Both the position numbers and the translations under genes were made by a program. From a bacterium (lineage in GTDB: Bacteria > UBA10199 > 2-02-FULL-44-16 > JAAZCA01), in the NCBI GenBank assembly GCA_021810905.1, contig JAJZQH010000002.1:248001-312000 (forward strand): a stretch of DNA of 64,000 bases, written 5' to 3'. The notes below the pieces were generated by a model. The model had not been told where the DNA came from. It did not search any database and saw only the letters and a list, made by a program, of their open reading frames with translations. Within the stretch, counting starts at the first letter, position 1, and every line of letters starts with the position of its first letter. Below, piece after piece: positions 9,410-18,786 of the stretch.

Positions 9410-10343
9410 TATTCTCAGTTGTCGTCAATTCCCGAAATACCTCTTCCAGCGATGCGCTCTCTCGCGTCAGTTCCGACAGAGGCATGTCGTTGGCCGCCGC
9501 CCAGCGGAATATATCCTCAGCGCGATCCGCGCCGTCTCCGGAGAGCACGAATCGCTGCCGTTCGTCGTCTTGATTCGAAAGCCATCCCGTGATCGCAAGC
9601 CCTGCGAGCTTTGCGATCTCTTTTTCCACGCGTTCTCGCGCTGCACGCGCACACACCGTGTATTGCGCTGCCTTGCCGCTGCTCTTGAGCAGCTCGCTTA
9701 TCGTGCCGTGGCCCACGAGCTTTCCCGCGCTGATGATAAGCGCGCGCGAGCATGTGGCTTCGACCTCCTGAAGTATATGCGTCGACAGGATGACAGTGCG
9801 CCTGCGTCCGATCTCTTTTATGAGATCGCGTATTTCTACGATCTGGTTCGGATCGAGCCCGGAGGTCGGTTCGTCGAGTATGAGGATCGGAGGCTTATGG
9901 ATCATCGCGGCGGCGAGCCCCACTCGCTGGCGATACCCTTTGGAAAGTTCGCCGACCGAGCGGCCGGCGACGTCTTCGAGCCCGCATGTGGAGATCATCT
10001 CCTCCAAGCGGCCCTTGCGGTCCGCCGCCGGAATTTCGCGCAGGCTTGCGATGTACGAAAGATACTCCGTGACTTCGAGATCGGTGTACAGCGGAGCGTT
10101 TTCCGGCAGATATCCGATGCGCCGCCGCGTCTCGATGGAGTCTCTGTTCGAGGGGATGCCGTCCACTGTGACGCTGCCTGCATCCGCGGCGAGATAGCCC
10201 GTGATGATGCGCATCGTGGTCGTCTTGCCGGCGCCGTTTGGACCCAGAAGTCCCACGACCTCGCCGGCAGCAACTTCGAACGACACGCCGTCCACCGCGC
10301 GCACATTGCCGAACCGTTTTTCGAGGTGTTCAACGCAGATCAT
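9393..10343 (-). CDS. ABC transporter ATP-binding protein (GldA-like)
   Basis: First gene of the operon. Walker A GPNGAGKTT (residues 34-42), signature LSKGYRQR (133-140) and Walker B LILDEPT (154-160) are intact, followed by a His-loop in 'LSTHILQEV'. A C-terminal extension of about 90 residues is typical of ABC-2 exporters. It powers the permease and works with the GldG-like and DUF4340 subunits. The promoter should lie above 10343, next to the nested palindromes. Confidence 0.9.
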   Translation of the reverse strand: MICVEHLEKRFGNVRAVDGVSFEVAAGEVVGLLGPNGAGKTTTMRIITGYLAADAGSVTVDGIPSNRDSIETRRRIGYLPENAPLYTDLEVTEYLSYIASLREIPAADRKGRLEEMISTCGLEDVAGRSVGELSKGYRQRVGLAAAMIHKPPILILDEPTSGLDPNQIVEIRDLIKEIGRRRTVILSTHILQEVEATCSRALIISAGKLVGHGTISELLKSSGKAAQYTVCARAARERVEKEIAKLAGLAITGWLSNQDDERQRFVLSGDGADRAEDIFRWAAANDMPLSELTRESASLEEVFRELTTTENSTLVR

Positions 10344-10397
10344 GATCGCGCGATTGTAGGCACGCGAGACGCGATGTCAAGGGCGTGGCGGACAGCG

Positions 10398-10729
10398 TGT
10401 CATCATCGCCGGCCTGAGGATTCTTCACGGCTCCGAGGCTAGCGCTCACACACCTGCGTCGCAGAGCGGTCCGACATGCCTTCCCTCGTCGCTGGCGCAC
10501 TTCGCTCGCTACTCGTCGCCAAAAAGCCGTTAGCGTCAAAAACGCGACTTGGAGATCCTCCTTCGTCGGCTTCCAAGTCGCGACGCCAATCGACTTTTTG
10601 ACTCCTCATACGCTCGTCTCGTAAACGCGCCTTTACGCTCCTCCGGGAAGGCATGTCGGACCGCTCTGCGACAAAGACGGTTCGCTGCGCCAGTCGCCGC
10701 GAAGAATCCTCAGGCCGGCGATGATGACA
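10398..10729. repeat. Nested palindromic element A (332 nt), no gene
   Basis: Outer arms 10398-10426 and 10701-10729 are perfect 29-nt inverted repeats. Inside them, 10458-10485 and 10645-10672 are perfect 28-nt inverted repeats. Deeper still, GTCAAAAA/TTTTTGAC and GCGACTTGGA/TCCAAGTCGC (10544-10553, 10572-10581) form the central hairpins. Several frames are open through it, but their translations are Arg/Ser-rich and not protein-like. It could be a structured RNA, a bidirectional terminator array or a palindromic mobile element. See findings. Confidence 0.85.
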
Positions 10730-10788
10730 GAGTGCTTTGCCAGCTGTGCGGAGCCGTGTGATCAAAGGTGAAAAATTGCGTAGATAGC

Positions 10789-11166
10789 AGCCATATCGGT
10801 TCTGGCGCCTTTGATGACACATGGCCTGCGGAATCTCTTGCCGGGCGACTCGCGAAGAGAGCCGTCTTTGTCGGCTCCCCGGAGCGCGGTACCCACGCTC
10901 CGGGATTTCAGCATTAGATGAACCATACTGTATGAAGGTCAGTGGTTGCCGGTCGTGCCTGAGGAGAAGTCCGAGATGCACGACGCCGAGGCTGTTCGAG
11001 CCTGCGAAAGCGTGGTTTTTAGTGGTAAAGGCTTCTTTTGCTTTAGCAGGCGAGTTCCGAGGCGAGGCAACCCGAGACCGTTACAAAGACGTGCGAACGG
11101 AGCGTCGGAGTCCGGCAAGAGATTCCGCAGGCCATGTGTCGCCCATTGCGCCAGAACCGATATGGC
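10789..11166. repeat. Nested palindromic element B (378 nt), no gene
   Basis: Arms 10789-10844 and 11112-11166 are inverted. There is an outer perfect match of about 20 nt (10789-10808), a short mismatched part, and an inner perfect match of 29 nt (10816-10844 with 11112-11140). The interior contains a strong small hairpin (GGAGCG / CGCTCC around 10875-10895). It lies only 60 nt from element A, so the whole gap 10344-11245 is palindromic DNA. No coding sequence is supported. Confidence 0.8.
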
Positions 11167-11245
11167 TGATATCTGTGCACCGAACCTGTGAATTGGGCAC
11201 GGATTCGAATTGCGTCTCGGGGCGCTTTCTGGTACGTGGCCGCGC

Positions 11246-12244
11246 ATGATAATTGGACTTACTGGAAAGAACGGGTCGGGCAAGGGGGAAGCCGCGCGGT
11301 TTCTCACGGAGAGCGGCTATGAGTATTACTCGCTCTCCGATATCCTCCGCGAGGAGTTGACGGCGCGCGGGCAGCAGGTTACGCGCGAGCGGCTCATCTC
11401 CATAGGCAATGAGCTGAGAGCTGCGCACGGCGCGGGAGCGCTGGCGGAGCGCACGCTGGCAAAGCTCGGCGCCGAGGCGCATGCGGTCGTCGATTCCATA
11501 CGAAATCCGTTCGAAGTAGAAGCGTTGCGCCGCCGCAGGGACTTTCACCTGCTCTCCATCGATGCGGAGCCGGAGGTGCGCTTCGAACGCGTGAAGGCGC
11601 GAAGGCGCGAAGGCGATCCCGACACGTACGAGGCGTTTCTGGAGGTGGAGGCGCGCGAGGCACAGACCCCCGACCCGACCACGCAGCAGATGAACCGCAC
11701 CGCGGAGATGGCCGATGCAGTCGTGTTCAACAACGGTACTGTGGAGGAGCTGCGCGATCAGGTGCGCCAGGTAGTGCAGGCGCTCGCGGCGAACCAGCAG
11801 AGGCCCGGCTGGGACGAATACTTCATGGATATAGCGAGGGTCGTGGCGCTGCGTGGCAACTGCATAAAGCGCAAGATCGCCGCGGTCATCGTGCGGGATC
11901 GCCGCATCATCTCCACAGGCTACAACGGCACTCCGCGCGGGATCACCAACTGCAGCGAAGGCGGGTGCCCGCGCTGCAACCACTTCGGTGCGTCTGGCGA
12001 GAAGCTGGACGAGTGCCTCTGCTCTCACGCCGAAGAGAACGCCATCGTGCAGGCCGCATATCACGGCGTCTCCATCAAGGGCGGCACGATCTACACGACG
12101 TATTCGCCCTGTCTCATCTGCACGAAAATGATCATCAACTCAGGTCTCATGGAAGTCGTCTACGACAAGGCCTACACCATAGCAGACGTCCCGCTCAGGC
12201 TACTCAAGGAAGCCGGGATAGTGGTAAGGCAGATTCAGTCCTGA
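11246..12244 (+). CDS. Fused nucleoside-phosphate kinase-like / dCMP deaminase
   Basis: The N-terminal part (about residues 1-175) is a P-loop kinase-like domain opening with IIGLTGKNGSGKGEAA (Walker A 7-14) and resembling dephospho-CoA or adenylate-type kinases. The C-terminal part (about 185-332) is a dCMP deaminase with zinc ligands in the CSHAEENAI box and the PCLIC box, plus the additional Cys/His cluster CPRCNHF of the dCMP-deaminase subfamily. It converts dCMP to dUMP for dTTP supply; the kinase half may phosphorylate a nucleotide precursor. The ATG at 11246 puts the P-loop at its usual place; an upstream ATG at 11210 is less likely. It lies alone after the palindromes. Confidence 0.85.
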   Translation: MIIGLTGKNGSGKGEAARFLTESGYEYYSLSDILREELTARGQQVTRERLISIGNELRAAHGAGALAERTLAKLGAEAHAVVDSIRNPFEVEALRRRRDFHLLSIDAEPEVRFERVKARRREGDPDTYEAFLEVEAREAQTPDPTTQQMNRTAEMADAVVFNNGTVEELRDQVRQVVQALAANQQRPGWDEYFMDIARVVALRGNCIKRKIAAVIVRDRRIISTGYNGTPRGITNCSEGGCPRCNHFGASGEKLDECLCSHAEENAIVQAAYHGVSIKGGTIYTTYSPCLICTKMIINSGLMEVVYDKAYTIADVPLRLLKEAGIVVRQIQS

Positions 12245-12356
12245 GGCCCGGATTTTTCTTTTTGCGGTTGCACTTCTAAGTCGAGCGCATTATTAGACAT
12301 TCCGTCGTATCAGTTATAAAAACTGACAATTCACAAAACAACATAGGGGGGTCCAC

Positions 12357-14033
12357 ATGGCTAAGAGATTATGCAAGGCGATCGCGGCGGTGGCATTTAT
12401 CGCCTCTGTCGCAGCATGCGGCGGCGGTGACAGTGGTGGAGGTGGTGGAGGCGGCACGGATGTCAACGCATGCGGCACGACGACGCAGGGTTGTGTGACC
12501 GGCAACGTGGTCGACGCGGCAAACAACAACGCGGCGATTCCCAACGCCACGCTCTCGATCGGCGGCGGTGCGGCGATCAACGCAAACGCTCAGGGCTATT
12601 TCTTCTCAAGTGGCATTGAAAAGGGTACGAACCTCTCCGCATGCTTCTCCGCAACGGGCTACGTCACGCGCTGCCGTAACATCGACGTGATGGGCGGACA
12701 GGTCCTTTCCATGACGCCCACGCAGCTCATGCCGGCCTCCGCCGATAAGACGCTCAACGCGGTCGGCGGTACCATCAATAACAAGGCGGCATTCACCGAT
12801 CCAAACGCCGGCGGTCTCACTGTCGTAGCCGGCGATCTGTGCGATACGAACGGCAATCCAGTGGCAGGCAACGTCGTGTGCAACCTCTCGCCGATCGACG
12901 TGTCGCAGGCCTCTGGTACTGCCAACTCACGGCAGCTCGCCTTTGGTAACTTCCGCGGGACCGACCTCACGAGCGCGACGCAGCAGCTGGAGACCGGCGG
13001 CATGATGGATATCGTGTGCAAAGACGGCACGGGCGCGAAGGTCAATGTCTGCTCCGGCAAGACGGTCACAATCGACGTCCCGATCTACGCCAACTGCGCA
13101 GCTCAGCCAGCCACGATGCCTTCATGGGGGTTCAACGAAACAACCGGCCTCTGGGAGCAGAAACCCGCCGCGTATGACTTTGTAAAGACGTGCGGCACGG
13201 ATGCCACGGACAGCTATTATCGCGGCAAGGCAGACCACTTCTCTCCCTGGAACTGCGACATGCCGATCCAGACCACCTGCCTGAACGGCAAAGTGACCAG
13301 CGACGGCACAACGCCGGTTGGCGGGGCGCTCGTCGAATGCACAGGCACTGATTATCAGGGCGATTCGTCGACCTACTCGGCTGCCGACGGCACGTTCTGC
13401 GTCCCGGTCAAGGCAGGCGGCGCATACTCATGCATAGCGAAGAAGGGCGCATTCGTCGCTACCGCGGCGACCGGCGTGGCGCCTGCCGCTGCTGCGCAGT
13501 GCGGCGGCTCCGGTTGCGGCGATCTGGGCACGTTTACGCTCACGGATCCGCTGATGCGCACGATACTCACGTGGGGCGCGCTGCCTTCGGATCTGGATTC
13601 TCACTTCGTTGGAGCGGGCGTGCACGTCTGGTACAGCGACAAGGACTTGCTGACCAAGGGGTCGCTCACAGGGGCTCCGTTTGTCGAGCTCGATACGGAT
13701 GACACGGATTCGTTCGGCCCGGAGATCACCACGGTCGTACCGAATGTCGCCGCAGGCACATATACCTTCTGCGTGCATAATTTCTCCGGCGAAGCCGCTG
13801 GTCCGATCGCTGCGTCCGGCGCCAAGGTAAACGTCATCACTTCGACCGCCATCAACAAGATCTGGGACGTGCCCACTTCGAATCCAAGCAACTTCAACGT
13901 GTGGCGCGTATATTCGGTGGTGCTCGATCCAAGCAACTCAGATCCCGCGAAGAAGATAGTGATCACCGAGATCAATGACTTCGTGGATGCCCCTGGCGGC
14001 AACGTCGAATCAGTCTGCGTTCCGAAGGCCTGA
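12357..14033 (+). CDS. Large lipoprotein with carboxypeptidase-regulatory-like repeats
   Basis: Lipobox VAAC follows a short signal peptide, then a Gly-rich linker (GGGDSGGGGGGG). The body of 558 residues contains two 'GxVxD...P(V/I)xxAxLxxxxxG' segments (GNVVDAANNNAAIPNATLS near residue 44 and GKVTSDGTTPVGGALVEC near 310), which look like carboxypeptidase-D regulatory/Ig-like folds, and a C-terminal domain with a DxDSH motif (about residue 410, 'LPSDLDSHFVG') of a type often seen in secreted adhesin-like proteins. Many cysteines suggest disulfides. AGGGGG precedes the start. Surface or periplasmic structural role is inferred only. Confidence 0.75.
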   Translation: MAKRLCKAIAAVAFIASVAACGGGDSGGGGGGGTDVNACGTTTQGCVTGNVVDAANNNAAIPNATLSIGGGAAINANAQGYFFSSGIEKGTNLSACFSATGYVTRCRNIDVMGGQVLSMTPTQLMPASADKTLNAVGGTINNKAAFTDPNAGGLTVVAGDLCDTNGNPVAGNVVCNLSPIDVSQASGTANSRQLAFGNFRGTDLTSATQQLETGGMMDIVCKDGTGAKVNVCSGKTVTIDVPIYANCAAQPATMPSWGFNETTGLWEQKPAAYDFVKTCGTDATDSYYRGKADHFSPWNCDMPIQTTCLNGKVTSDGTTPVGGALVECTGTDYQGDSSTYSAADGTFCVPVKAGGAYSCIAKKGAFVATAATGVAPAAAAQCGGSGCGDLGTFTLTDPLMRTILTWGALPSDLDSHFVGAGVHVWYSDKDLLTKGSLTGAPFVELDTDDTDSFGPEITTVVPNVAAGTYTFCVHNFSGEAAGPIAASGAKVNVITSTAINKIWDVPTSNPSNFNVWRVYSVVLDPSNSDPAKKIVITEINDFVDAPGGNVESVCVPKA

Positions 14034-14056
14034 TGCAGTTAATAGGTGCGTTAACG

Positions 14057-14087
14057 ACCGGCCGCCCAAAAGGCGGCCGGTTTTTTT
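14057..14087 (+). terminator. Rho-independent terminator
   Basis: ACCGGCCGCC (14057-14066) pairs with GGCGGCCGGT (14072-14081), with a loop of five bases and then TTTTTT. It ends the transcript of the large lipoprotein gene. Confidence 0.93.
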
Positions 14088-14126
14088 CTGTTGCACCTCG
14101 CGGGCCTGCGGGACTATTGAGCCCGC

Positions 14127-14489
14127 ATGACGACAAAACCTTCCAAAGAGCTGAAATCCTTTCCAAATCCCAACCCCGGTCGCGACTATATCATTGAGTT
14201 CGACTGCCCAGAATTTACCTGCCTCTGCCCCATGACCGGGCAGCCCGACTTCGCACATTTTTCCATCAGATATACGCCAGCCGAACTCTGCGTTGAGCTC
14301 AAGTCGCTCAAGCTCTACCTCTGGAGCTATCGCGACGAGGGCGCATTCCACGAGGCCGTGACCAACCGCATACTCGACGATCTGGTGGCAGCGATTCAGC
14401 CGCGTTGGATGGAGATAAAGGGCACGTTCAACGTGCGCGGCGGCATTGCAACTTCAGTCACAGCCACGCATGGAAGTCGGGCCTCTTAA
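14127..14489 (+). CDS. queF: NADPH-dependent 7-cyano-7-deazaguanine reductase
   Basis: Reduces preQ0 to preQ1 in queuosine biosynthesis. At 120 residues it is the short unimodular QueF type. The motif [14 protein letters not shown] carries the nucleophile Cys and the catalytic Asp; the substrate-binding '[20 protein letters not shown]' segment is conserved. It stands alone between two lipoprotein genes, with no other queuosine gene intact nearby; a QueG-like fragment lies far away at about 47.5 kb. Confidence 0.95.
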   Translation: MTTKPSKELKSFPNPNPGRDYIIEFDCPEFTCLCPMTGQPDFAHFSIRYTPAELCVELKSLKLYLWSYRDEGAFHEAVTNRILDDLVAAIQPRWMEIKGTFNVRGGIATSVTATHGSRAS

Positions 14490-14548
14490 AGGCATTGAAT
14501 ACCCTCGATGCACGTGATAATAATGTAAATAAACAAGGGGGAATAACT

Positions 14549-15274
14549 ATGAAAAAAGTGCTGAGTGGCGTTGTCGCAGTTGCCGCATCATCAATGCTGT
14601 TGGCCGCATGCGGGGGTAGCGGCGGAGGCGGCGGTGGTGGATTGCCAGCGGCGGAGGTGACGAAGGTCTATCAGCTCAACCAGGAAGGGGATGCGCTGAA
14701 GAAGGCGGTACAAGGGTTGATTGAAACGCTCTCGACCGCAGGCCAGTGCGTGCCAGGCACGCAGGTAGCTATCGATACGGGTGAAGTGGCATGTTCGGAC
14801 AGCGGAACCACCAGGATTCATGGGATGGTGGATTGCACCGTAACGACGAACGTCGGCGCTACAACGATCACGATCAATTCAGTCACCGCCACGCTCACGG
14901 CTACGGGCTGCGTTGAGACGGTAACCCTGGGCGCCGACGGGATTACCTACAACGTGTTGCAGCAGGGTACATCCACACAGTTCGCATTCGGCAACGGTAC
15001 CACGATTACGGTCGAGACGACGAATCCGCCGACGATTACGGTCAACGGCTCGGCAGTGGCCAGCTTCGGCTCCGAGACGCTGACTTATACCGCGCAAGGG
15101 GCTTCCGGTCCCACCACTGCTACCATGAGCTATACGCAGCACTTCACGTTCAACAATGCATCGATTTCAGGGGGGCAAGGAGGGCTGACCTGCGCCGCCG
15201 ACACCGTCACTGTGACGGAGAGCGGAAACAGCGGGACCTGCACCGTATCATCGGAATGCGACACTTGTTCGTAA
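14549..15274 (+). CDS. Putative lipoprotein, Cys-rich end
   Basis: 241 residues. Signal peptide with lipobox LAAC, then GGSGGGGGGG. The body is Thr/Val-rich and likely beta-structured, and it ends with a Cys-rich tail (GTCTVSSECDTCS). AAGGGGG precedes the ATG; a longer frame upstream overlaps queF and is not credible. The next gene codes for a shorter lipoprotein with the same style of start and Cys-rich end, so the two may be distant paralogues. No family recognised. Confidence 0.75.
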   Translation: MKKVLSGVVAVAASSMLLAACGGSGGGGGGGLPAAEVTKVYQLNQEGDALKKAVQGLIETLSTAGQCVPGTQVAIDTGEVACSDSGTTRIHGMVDCTVTTNVGATTITINSVTATLTATGCVETVTLGADGITYNVLQQGTSTQFAFGNGTTITVETTNPPTITVNGSAVASFGSETLTYTAQGASGPTTATMSYTQHFTFNNASISGGQGGLTCAADTVTVTESGNSGTCTVSSECDTCS

Positions 15275-15350
15275 GTGATTATTTTTCCGCTTACTTGAAA
15301 CGGCAGCCTGTGAGTGTGTCGTTTGATGAGATTACACAAAAGGGGGAAAT

Positions 15351-15842
15351 ATGAAGAGAGTGCTTGTATGTCTGGCGTTGTCCGCGACGGTTCTTGCCGC
15401 CGCATGTGGGGGCAGCGGAGGGAGCAGCGATAACTGCCCAGCTGCAAAGACCGCTATGCTGCAGTCTTTCGAAGCATTCGGTACCCTGGCTCAGGATCCC
15501 GCGATTCAGCAATGCATACAGTTGCAGCAGACAAATTGTCCCTGTCCTGGCGGCGGAACCGCGGTGGCGAACATAGCTCAGCTGACCCTCACTCTTACCA
15601 GCTGCAAGGATGCCAACGGCAATACATTCAGCGGCGTGTTTACCTTCAGCCCTGATATGGTGACCCTTAGCGCCGATGTGCCGGTTTTCGGCTCTTGCAC
15701 GAACGGCACGGCCTCGGATATTCATGCGGGGACCGGTTGCGGCGGCACGATCAGCGGCACCTGCAGCGGTGCAAACGTCAGTTGCGATGTCGTAGACGAT
15801 CCGAATCAACCCGGCTCCTGCACGCTCAATTGCTCGTGCTGA
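15351..15842 (+). CDS. Small Cys-rich putative lipoprotein
   Basis: 163 residues with lipobox LAAAC followed by GGSGGSS. At least 13 cysteines, including CPC, CGG and a C-terminal CTLNCSC, suggest several disulfides in the periplasm. AAAAGGGGG precedes the ATG. Similar in layout to the lipoprotein 77 nt upstream. Function unknown. Confidence 0.75.
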   Translation: MKRVLVCLALSATVLAAACGGSGGSSDNCPAAKTAMLQSFEAFGTLAQDPAIQQCIQLQQTNCPCPGGGTAVANIAQLTLTLTSCKDANGNTFSGVFTFSPDMVTLSADVPVFGSCTNGTASDIHAGTGCGGTISGTCSGANVSCDVVDDPNQPGSCTLNCSC

Positions 15843-15869
15843 CGGCTGTGGAAATAAATGTTGAGTCCA

Positions 15870-15900
15870 AAGGCCCCCATGTCATATGCATGGGGGCCTT
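15870..15900 (+). terminator. Strong hairpin, probable terminator
   Basis: AAGGCCCCCATG (15870-15881) and CATGGGGGCCTT (15889-15900) form a perfect 12-bp stem between the lipoprotein gene and tRNA-Arg. The T-run after it is poor, so termination efficiency is uncertain. Confidence 0.65.
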
Positions 15901-15903
15901 GTT

Positions 15904-15977
15904 GCGCCCGTAGCTCAGTGGATCAGAGCATCTGACTTCGGATCAGAGGGCCGCGGGTTCGAATCCTGCCGGGCGCG
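15904..15977 (+). tRNA. tRNA-Arg (anticodon TCG)
   Basis: Complete cloverleaf: acceptor GCGCCCG/CGGGCGC, D stem GCTC/GAGC, anticodon stem TCTGA/TCAGA around loop CTTCGGA (anticodon TCG), T stem GCGGG/CCTGC with loop TTCGAAT. Discriminator G; CCA is not encoded. Confidence 0.95.
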
Positions 15978-15980
15978 CAA

Positions 15981-16095
15981 AAATTTGGCTGCGCCAAATT
16001 TTAAACGACGAACGAAGAACGTGAACGAATTACGGTAGTAAGGGATTTCGAATGGCGCCAAATTTCGTTCTTCGTTCACGTAATTCGTTCTTCGG
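15981..16095. repeat. Word-repeat palindromic region between tRNA-Arg and purC
   Basis: A 9-bp hairpin AAATTTGGC/GCCAAATTT (15981-16001) is followed by permuted words GAACGAA, GAACGTG and GAATTACG on the left (about 16005-16034) and their inverse complements on the right (about 16062-16095), where GCCAAATTT also recurs. The arms are imperfect because the words are shuffled. No gene fits here. Confidence 0.7.
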
Positions 16096-16110
16096 GTATG
16101 GAGGCCACAC

Positions 16111-16978
<868 letters not shown>

Positions 16979-16989
<11 letters not shown>

Positions 16990-17449
16990 TGCCGCTCCGT
17001 ACCACAGAAGACGCGCATGCGTTGATTGCTGATTCCGCGTCGGGCATCTGGCGCACGCCTTTGATCTCCCACGTGTTGATTCCGAAGACCGGTTTTCCAA
17101 GATTGAGCGCCATCGAGATCTCGGTGAGCGTGCCGTAGGCGCCGCCCACGGCGATCAGCGCATCTGCGGTATGCGCGATGATCGCGTTGCGCGCGAAACC
17201 CATGTTCGTAGCGATCGGGATCTGCACGTGCGCGTTCGCGCGCGACGAATCGCCATGTGGCAAAATTCCCACGACGGCGCCGCCAGCTTCTGACGCCCCT
17301 TTTGAAGCGGCCTCCATGACTCCGCCCAGCCCCCCTGTGACGAGCACCCAGCCTCGCTCAGCGACAAGCCTTCCAACATGTTCCGCGGCCGCGGCTTCTT
17401 CTGAGGACGCGCTTGACGTTCCTATCACTGCAACGATTGTTTTTTTCAT
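16979..17449 (-). CDS. LOG/TIGR00725-family protein (nucleotide-binding Rossmann fold)
   Basis: 156 residues with [14 protein letters not shown] and [11 protein letters not shown], the two hallmark boxes of the lysine-decarboxylase-like (LOG) superfamily. Members hydrolyse nucleoside 5'-monophosphates or bind nucleotides; the TIGR00725 branch is uncharacterised. Its ATG overlaps the stop of the DUF362 gene by one base (TGATG), so translation is coupled. Placed back to back with purC. Confidence 0.85.
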
Positions 17450-18597
17450 CAGCGCCTCCGCGTGCGCAGACTCGATAGCCAGCCAAACAGTTTAAGAGCC
17501 CGACTTTTTTTGATATCGACGGCCTTTTGAGGGCAGATTTCGTGACAGCAGAAGCACTGTATGCAGGCCTCGTCGTCGATGAGCGGAACCGAATCAACCG
17601 CTTTTCGATCGATCGCAGCGACCGGGCACGCGTCGATACAGAGCAGGCAGCGCACGCAGCGCGCCTCATCGATTACGGGTTGAGCCCGCATCGAGGACCA
17701 TATCCTTGCGGCGACGAATTTCGATATCCACCAGTCGCGCATTCCGCGCGTGTAGGTGACGGGGAGTGTAAATTTTTTCGGTCGAAGCGAATCCAGGCCG
17801 TCGCCCGCGATTTCGATTCGCTCATCATCATCCCACAGCCCGAGCCGCTTTGCCGCGGCGAGCGTATCGAGTTCCTTTGGATCGAGTCCTATAAGCGCGC
17901 AGCACGCGGCATCCAGCGACTGCACGTCTGTGCCGGCTGCTATTACGCCCAGATCCACGAGATCGCCAGCGGACGGTCCGTTGCCGTCCATTGCAACGAT
18001 GCCGTCTATAATAGTGAGAGCGGGTTTTACGATCCCGGCCGTGCGAGCGACCACTTCGGCAAATTCCGCGAGCGTCTTGCACTCGCGATGCAGCCGAGTC
18101 TTCTGCATCCCGTTTATGCAGCCGTAGAGGTTTTTCGCCGCAAGCGTGAGTATCGTGAGTCCGTGCGTCTTGAATTTGGGGAGATTGACAACTATGTCCG
18201 CGTCGAGAACTGCGCGCGCGATAAAGAGCCCTCCGTTCGTTACACTCCCGCCCGCCTCGAAGCGCTCCTCGGCAAGGCCAGCCTCCATGCACGCCGCGCG
18301 CATGCCCGTGGCTTCCCACGTGCGCTCAAGCGGATAGACGCCATTGGGGCTGTCGCCTGCTGATACCGAGGCGCCAGCCTGTTTGAAGATGCGGCCAACG
18401 GCAGCTACGAACGCGGGATGAGTAGTGACGCCCATCTCGGGCGGATAGGCGCCGAGCATGTTTGGCTTGAGCAGCACGCGCGCGCCGTGCGCGGCGGCAA
18501 GATCGAACCCGCACAGCTCGATAGAGCGGCGGATCGCCCTCTCGAGCGACTGCGGCTCGTAATTTTTCTGCGCCACGAACGCCACTCTATGTGACAT
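17449..18597 (-). CDS. DUF362 protein with C-terminal 2x[4Fe-4S] ferredoxin domain
   Basis: Residues 1-300 match the DUF362 pattern (RVLLKPNMLG, PKFKTHGLTILTLAAKNLYG, DAVVAMDG-like box). The C terminus holds two 4Fe-4S motifs, CVRCLLCIDACP and CIQCFCCHEICP. Probably an iron-sulfur oxidoreductase or maturation factor; the reaction is unknown. First gene of a two-gene minus-strand operon with the LOG-like protein. Confidence 0.85.
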   Translation of the reverse strand: MSHRVAFVAQKNYEPQSLERAIRRSIELCGFDLAAAHGARVLLKPNMLGAYPPEMGVTTHPAFVAAVGRIFKQAGASVSAGDSPNGVYPLERTWEATGMRAACMEAGLAEERFEAGGSVTNGGLFIARAVLDADIVVNLPKFKTHGLTILTLAAKNLYGCINGMQKTRLHRECKTLAEFAEVVARTAGIVKPALTIIDGIVAMDGNGPSAGDLVDLGVIAAGTDVQSLDAACCALIGLDPKELDTLAAAKRLGLWDDDERIEIAGDGLDSLRPKKFTLPVTYTRGMRDWWISKFVAARIWSSMRAQPVIDEARCVRCLLCIDACPVAAIDRKAVDSVPLIDDEACIQCFCCHEICPQKAVDIKKSRALKLFGWLSSLRTRRR

Positions 18598-18645
18598 GCG
18601 TCCATCATACGTGCGCGGTAGTGAAAGGCAAGTGATGCCAGCAAT

Positions 18646-18732
18646 GCCAGTAACGCGAGAAACGCCAGCAAAGCCAGCAACGAAAACCGCCCTTGTTTGT
18701 CACGCGTTGCTGGCGTTTCTCGCCTTGCTGGC
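18646..18732. repeat. GCCAGCAA-type palindrome, copy 1
   Basis: Left arm 18646-18671 and right arm 18707-18732 are inverted and nearly identical; both are made of words such as GCCAGCAA and GCGAGAAACG. The left half (18646-18682) matches 21480-21516 at about 35 of 37 positions, so this is a dispersed family. It sits in the divergent gap between the DUF362 and N-acetyltransferase genes. Confidence 0.8.
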
Positions 18733-18786
18733 GGTATTCAGTGCAAACCACTTGCGGGTGTCGGTGGATGGCTGTATGCACGCCGC

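Noticed and set aside
10439-10981. Minus-strand frame of 180 aa in the palindromic gap
   Set aside because: Its sequence is Arg/Ser-rich and follows the inverted repeats; the same peptide strings appear on both strands because of the palindromes.
15130-15809. Minus-strand frames across the lipoprotein genes
   Set aside because: Antisense shadows; the plus-strand genes have clear lipoboxes and ribosome sites.
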